Source of the DNA: Quillaja saponaria | Lineage: Eukaryota > Streptophyta > Magnoliopsida > Fabales > Quillajaceae | Direction: 5' to 3' | NCBI GenBank assembly: GCA_029379385.1 | Contig: CM055613.1 | Span: forward strand, 12,418,001-12,482,000 | Length of the DNA: 64,000 bases | Part shown: positions 59,831 to 64,000 of the stretch, in pieces | Position numbering within the stretch: position 1 is the first letter of the stretch | Layout: each line of letters starts with the position of its first letter | Notes under the pieces: model-generated | The model's input: only the letters and a program-made list of their open reading frames with translations | Told to the model about the DNA's origin: nothing | The model's database searches: none | Position numbers and translations under genes: made by a program

Positions 59831-62800
59831 TAAACCTCTTGCCCATTTTCATAATTCAAATCGGAATGAACCCCCATTTGATATCACCCATCAGAGTAAA
59901 AGTGGTAATCTTTTATAAACAATGGTCAAAGCCAGGTCCTCTAATAAAGCTTAATGTCATTTTAACACCTATCATGCACAACTACTTATCAGGCACATTA
60001 TACTGTTGGTGCAACCAATTGTGTGGTCCTTTGACTGTGTTGAGCTACCTAGCCACTTCTTTTTTTTTTAATTTCCGTGGATCTAGACAGTCGTAAGCTC
60101 TACGTGCAGATTATTATATCATTAATTATGGTATGCTAGTTGCACCAGAAATCTTAGGTCTGTCACTATGATACAGGTATTCGTTTTCGTTTGCTTGTCC
60201 TATAAACTATCTGTATAACTTCATATTATATAATTGGGTTTAGAATAATATGCTTATACCCATCTCAAATAAACTGATTCTTCTGTCATTATGTTATTAT
60301 AGTACTGTGTAATAATATTTGTATTTAAGATGACAGTAGTAACTACAATACACAAATTAATCAGTTGAGTGCCTAAATACTCAAAATGCACATAGACAAA
60401 TTTTGTGGTTATGATAAACAGCTAATAAAAACATCCTTTAGTCCATGTTTTTTTGCTCCATAAAAGAGATCTAATTAAAATAACATTTTTTTAAGGTGGT
60501 GTATTCAGAACTGAAAGACAGATGAAAGTATAAAACTGTCTGACCAACTAAAGTGTTTTCTAGACATTAAACATGATATTATGTCAATTTATTGCTAAAA
60601 GTACTTCCATAATGGGACCGATTGTCTTTTTTTTTTCATAAGTAAAATCCATTATTAAAAAAATGCACAAAATATGTACAAGGTTCACCTGTCTGTAAAG
60701 GACTAAAGAAACAAAAACCAAAAACAAGAGAAATCGAGCATTGAAATCTAAAACATTTAAAAATTTAAGAAAGAACCCATCTGGTAGAATAGAGGCTGAA
60801 TGCACTCCCAGGAGAATAAAGAATAAAAAGAAAAAGATTTTTTCAACTTACCATGTTGACTCTATGCCTTGAAAACGAGTTCTCTATTATTTTACATCCT
60901 AGAGTACTGTTTGTTAAATATCCAATTTTTCATTGTCTATTAGTTTACATATAACAGAAAACATTAAGTACTCATAATAGACCCGTGAATGATCATATAG
61001 CCTAAATTGGCAATGCAGGGTGGGTTGCTGCTTGCACTATTCATAATGGATCCAGAAAAAGGTGCCCATAATATACTAGAACCCAGGACCCAAAGAACCC
61101 ATTAGAGAAACGACTTACAGATCAAGTTGTCTTCCTTGTCATGCTGCGGCTTTCTTAGCTCTTAAATCTTGACGCGGCATTTAGAAGTTTGTGCAAATCC
61201 GAAGCTTGGTCCATAATCCCAACGCAACCATTTAACCTGTGTGCCAATTAGTCAAATATCAAATTGAACGTACCACACTACCACTCAAATATCCTGGACA
61301 CAATGTCTAAGCCTCTTAAGGTTCTGTTTTTGTGTTTATGGTTTTTGATCTATTTCTAGACAACGCCATATATAATAACTAATTCAAAAATCACTAAACT
61401 ATCGATGGCGAGAAAGGGAAATATGGACCAAAAAATATATCGATGACGAGATCAGCTTTTGTGATCCAATGGAAGGGCAATTTTTCCTGGCCATACTAGG
61501 TGTTGTAAAACTACTAAAATATGGATGACAATTCGTTTAGTTGGATATCCAATTCAATTAAATTAAATTTTTATGTATTTAAATAATCGGTGAATCCTAT
61601 TTAATTCGGGTTAGATCAGTTTCAATAACTATTCACTTAAGCATCCTCTAATTAAGTCCATCACCTCAATAGACTGAAATTCATGTTAAAGGAAAAATAG
61701 AAAAACCACTTATCCCACTTTCTTAGTTCAGATGGATGAAGAAATTAACAAGCACCATAATGTTATAGAATGAGGAACATACCATAGCAATCAGCCAAAT
61801 CAGGTCATTGTCTTTGCAATAAGCCTACAAACAACTTAAAGAGGATTGAGGAAATAACAGAGCACTGAAACATTTAAAAGAACCTTCCAACTCATACAAT
61901 CTCAGAAGAAAGAGAAGAGAGATCACCACCATGGGGTCTTCGGATGAACATGTGAGAAGAGTGACTGTCACAAGGGGAAGTGAAAGCATAAGAAGACTAT
62001 CAAGATTATTGGATGACTGAATATGATTAAAAAAAACAGGAGTAACTGTAGTCAAAGCTCAGAGGTTTGAAATTGATTCCACAACGTGCAAAGCGAAATC
62101 GCATGGGTGGAGTTGGTGAGATGGGATTAGAAAATCACGTCAATAACAGATAACAGGAATCCTATCATGAGGGCATCCTCATGTGTTTGCAATGAGCTTT
62201 CTTCTTCCATATTTTAGTTCAAGAGGACCCATCTCTGAATCCTAAATTTTTCTATACAGTGCTAAAACTTATTAGAGTGGAGCTCAAAGAGATCAGAAAA
62301 TGAGGGATGCCTTCTCTGACGTATTTTCACCGAAGACAACTTTAGTTAGGCTGGAAAGTAAAAAGTCTTTACAAGATTTCACCCATGACTTTTAAATAGG
62401 TGGAAAAATAGAAGAAAGAAATCGCATGCTGCCTGCTCCAACTTTGACTAGATTTCAATTAACAATTAATCAAATCCAGATTTCAATTACATCTCCACAC
62501 AAAGCTATAAGATCTAATCATGCCTTCAAGGGAATCTTCTTAGTGCCATCTATGACTAGTTTTCAACCACCCTGCATATTCAAACAGATACGGAAAAGAT
62601 CACAAAGTTAAGAGATACTCTTCTATCAGCCACCTTGAAAAGTCAGAGCTAATCCTCATCCATTACTTCATTACATATTTACATTTACTGTACTGTACAT
62701 GATTTCCCATGAGCTTCCTTTTAAACTACATGCCCTGCTGGAGGAGCTGAGAAGTCTCAACCATCAAGCAACGAATTAATAATAAGTGTTCGGAGTGAAA

Positions 62801-64000
62801 GACATGTTATATTAGTACCGAATAGTGTTCGCGAGTAAGAATATGTCTGCAACTTAAATTTGAGATGAGCAATCAAATCCACAAAATTAAACTATCATGG
62901 GGTTTCTTAAACAAGGCCTTAACCTTATGATAGACTAGAAAAATACTGACATAACTTTTTCATAAGACAACATTCTTCTATCAAAGGCAAAAAACGGAAT
63001 GACAACTACGACTCACATGCACGCTATGAGTCTAGAACTGATGATACAACCCAGCAGTCTTGTGAAAGGGAGAGTTAGTCCTAAAGACTCAGCAACACTA
63101 ATCAAAGAGCACCAAAGGTTATAAAATCTTCAAGTGAGCCTCAGAAGTCAGAACAACTAATAGGGATTAGGGACTAGTGTAACCCAGCAGTAACTAGAAA
63201 ACCTCTACAGTTTAAGGAAAGTGACACACTACTCACCAGAGACCCTCCAACACCGGGCAGTCTGCACAATCTCAATCCTTGTTTGTCTAATGCTCAATTA
63301 CGGAAAGAATATTATTTATTCTAGATCTCCAAGAAAAATATGTTGCAAGCTAGAATATCAACAGTATACATCAAAACAAGTTGCAACGAATCTGTAAGCA
63401 CATTGATAATAACTACCCTTCCAAACCAAAATGCCCCTAGGGCCATAAGAACAATAAAATCCAAACATAGCCAAGGAGAAGTTTGTTTCTTTTACTACCA
63501 GTGGCAAATTTGCCTTATTCAGCTCACTTCTATCCTCTTAAAAACTAAATTTCAAACTATTAGATAGATGTTCAGCAATATTATCAAAATTTACAAGATT
63601 GCTAAAACAAAACAGATAATAATCAAATCAACTTTTGCCCCTAAGGGAACCTCCTTTTTGCAGTAATCTGAGGTTACTGACAATGTTCTAAACCTAATAA
63701 CGACATTTCTTCAGCAGTACATAAAGTCCTGAGACATCTTTCAGGTGAAATGCAAAGCAGCACATAATACAAGTAACATTGACACAAGATGCTGAATCTA
63801 TACACTGAACTTTGAAAACACTAATTCTTTAAGTTCTAACAAGAAATTCATATGACATAACTTTCCGAACTTTCAAGGTCACATACAAATTATATTTTCT
63901 CTTCTGACTGTCAGATAACAAGTAATAATGCGGATTTTGTATCTTGGTAAACATCCAGTCTGTAAATTTGGCAAACGACTATCTTGAAACTTAGTCACAA
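59831..64000. other. Right end: no gene recognised
   Basis: AT-rich with several short ORFs, none with family similarity. At about 61230-61120 on the minus strand an acceptor-like GCACACAG is followed by an open frame of some 27 codons (LNGCVGIMDQASDLHKLLNA, then ASRFKS and stop), which could be a last exon of a gene beginning right of the window. This is weak. No tRNA, LTR or TIR seen. Confidence 0.3.

Noticed and set aside
1..64000. CRISPR arrays, operons, prophages or bacterial defence systems
   Set aside because: No regular direct repeats with unique spacers; gene structure is that of a plant nuclear genome.

Overview
The window is nuclear DNA of a flowering plant, most likely a eudicot. 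The genes have many introns with GT..AG borders, intergenic DNA is AT-rich, plant-specific families are present (PLS-class PPR, LRR-II receptor kinase, R2R3-MYB, STOP-type zinc finger), and plant retrotransposons and MITEs are common. I cannot name the species.

Left part (1-22 kb). A plastid-type DnaJ gene on the minus strand runs off the left edge; only its first four coding exons are inside. It is followed by a tRNA-Tyr-derived locus whose anticodon reads CUA, a minus-strand alpha/beta-hydrolase gene with four exons, and 6-7 kb of AT-rich DNA holding a minisatellite, an RNase H fragment, a MITE and a CACTA transposon end. Next come a divergent pair of decayed gene pieces (RWD-domain protein on minus, mitochondrial carrier on plus), a CACTA transposase-associated domain remnant and an intronless PPR gene. 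From memory, the order DnaJ / hydrolase / PPR matches Arabidopsis AT4G39960 / AT4G39955 / AT4G39952, so this looks like an old syntenic block.

Middle part (22-34 kb). An eleven-coding-exon LRR-II receptor kinase (606 codons, complete, plus strand) has an intron-containing 5' leader with a tiny uORF, and an RTE-type LINE 3' end in one intron. A short acidic plant protein of unknown function follows on the minus strand.

Right part (34-64 kb). A 5.6-kb decayed Ty3/gypsy (Tat-type) element carries an antisense extra ORF; much of its pol region is lost. A compact 1.57-kb non-autonomous LTR retrotransposon has a perfect TGCAG target duplication. An intronless STOP2-like zinc finger gene and an R2R3-MYB gene of the MYB53/92/93 type follow, both minus strand. 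A decayed Ty1/copia element fills about 55.8-59.8 kb. Receptor kinase plus MYB recalls AT5G10290/AT5G10280 and AT5G65240/AT5G65230. The last 4 kb hold nothing I can name.

The genes do not form a pathway; they are independent units in a transposon-rich setting. The most unusual objects are the CUA-anticodon tRNA-Tyr relic with matching intron pairing, the PPR gene whose E+ coding region continues past an in-frame stop, and a MITE family with copies lodged in two different LTR retrotransposons.
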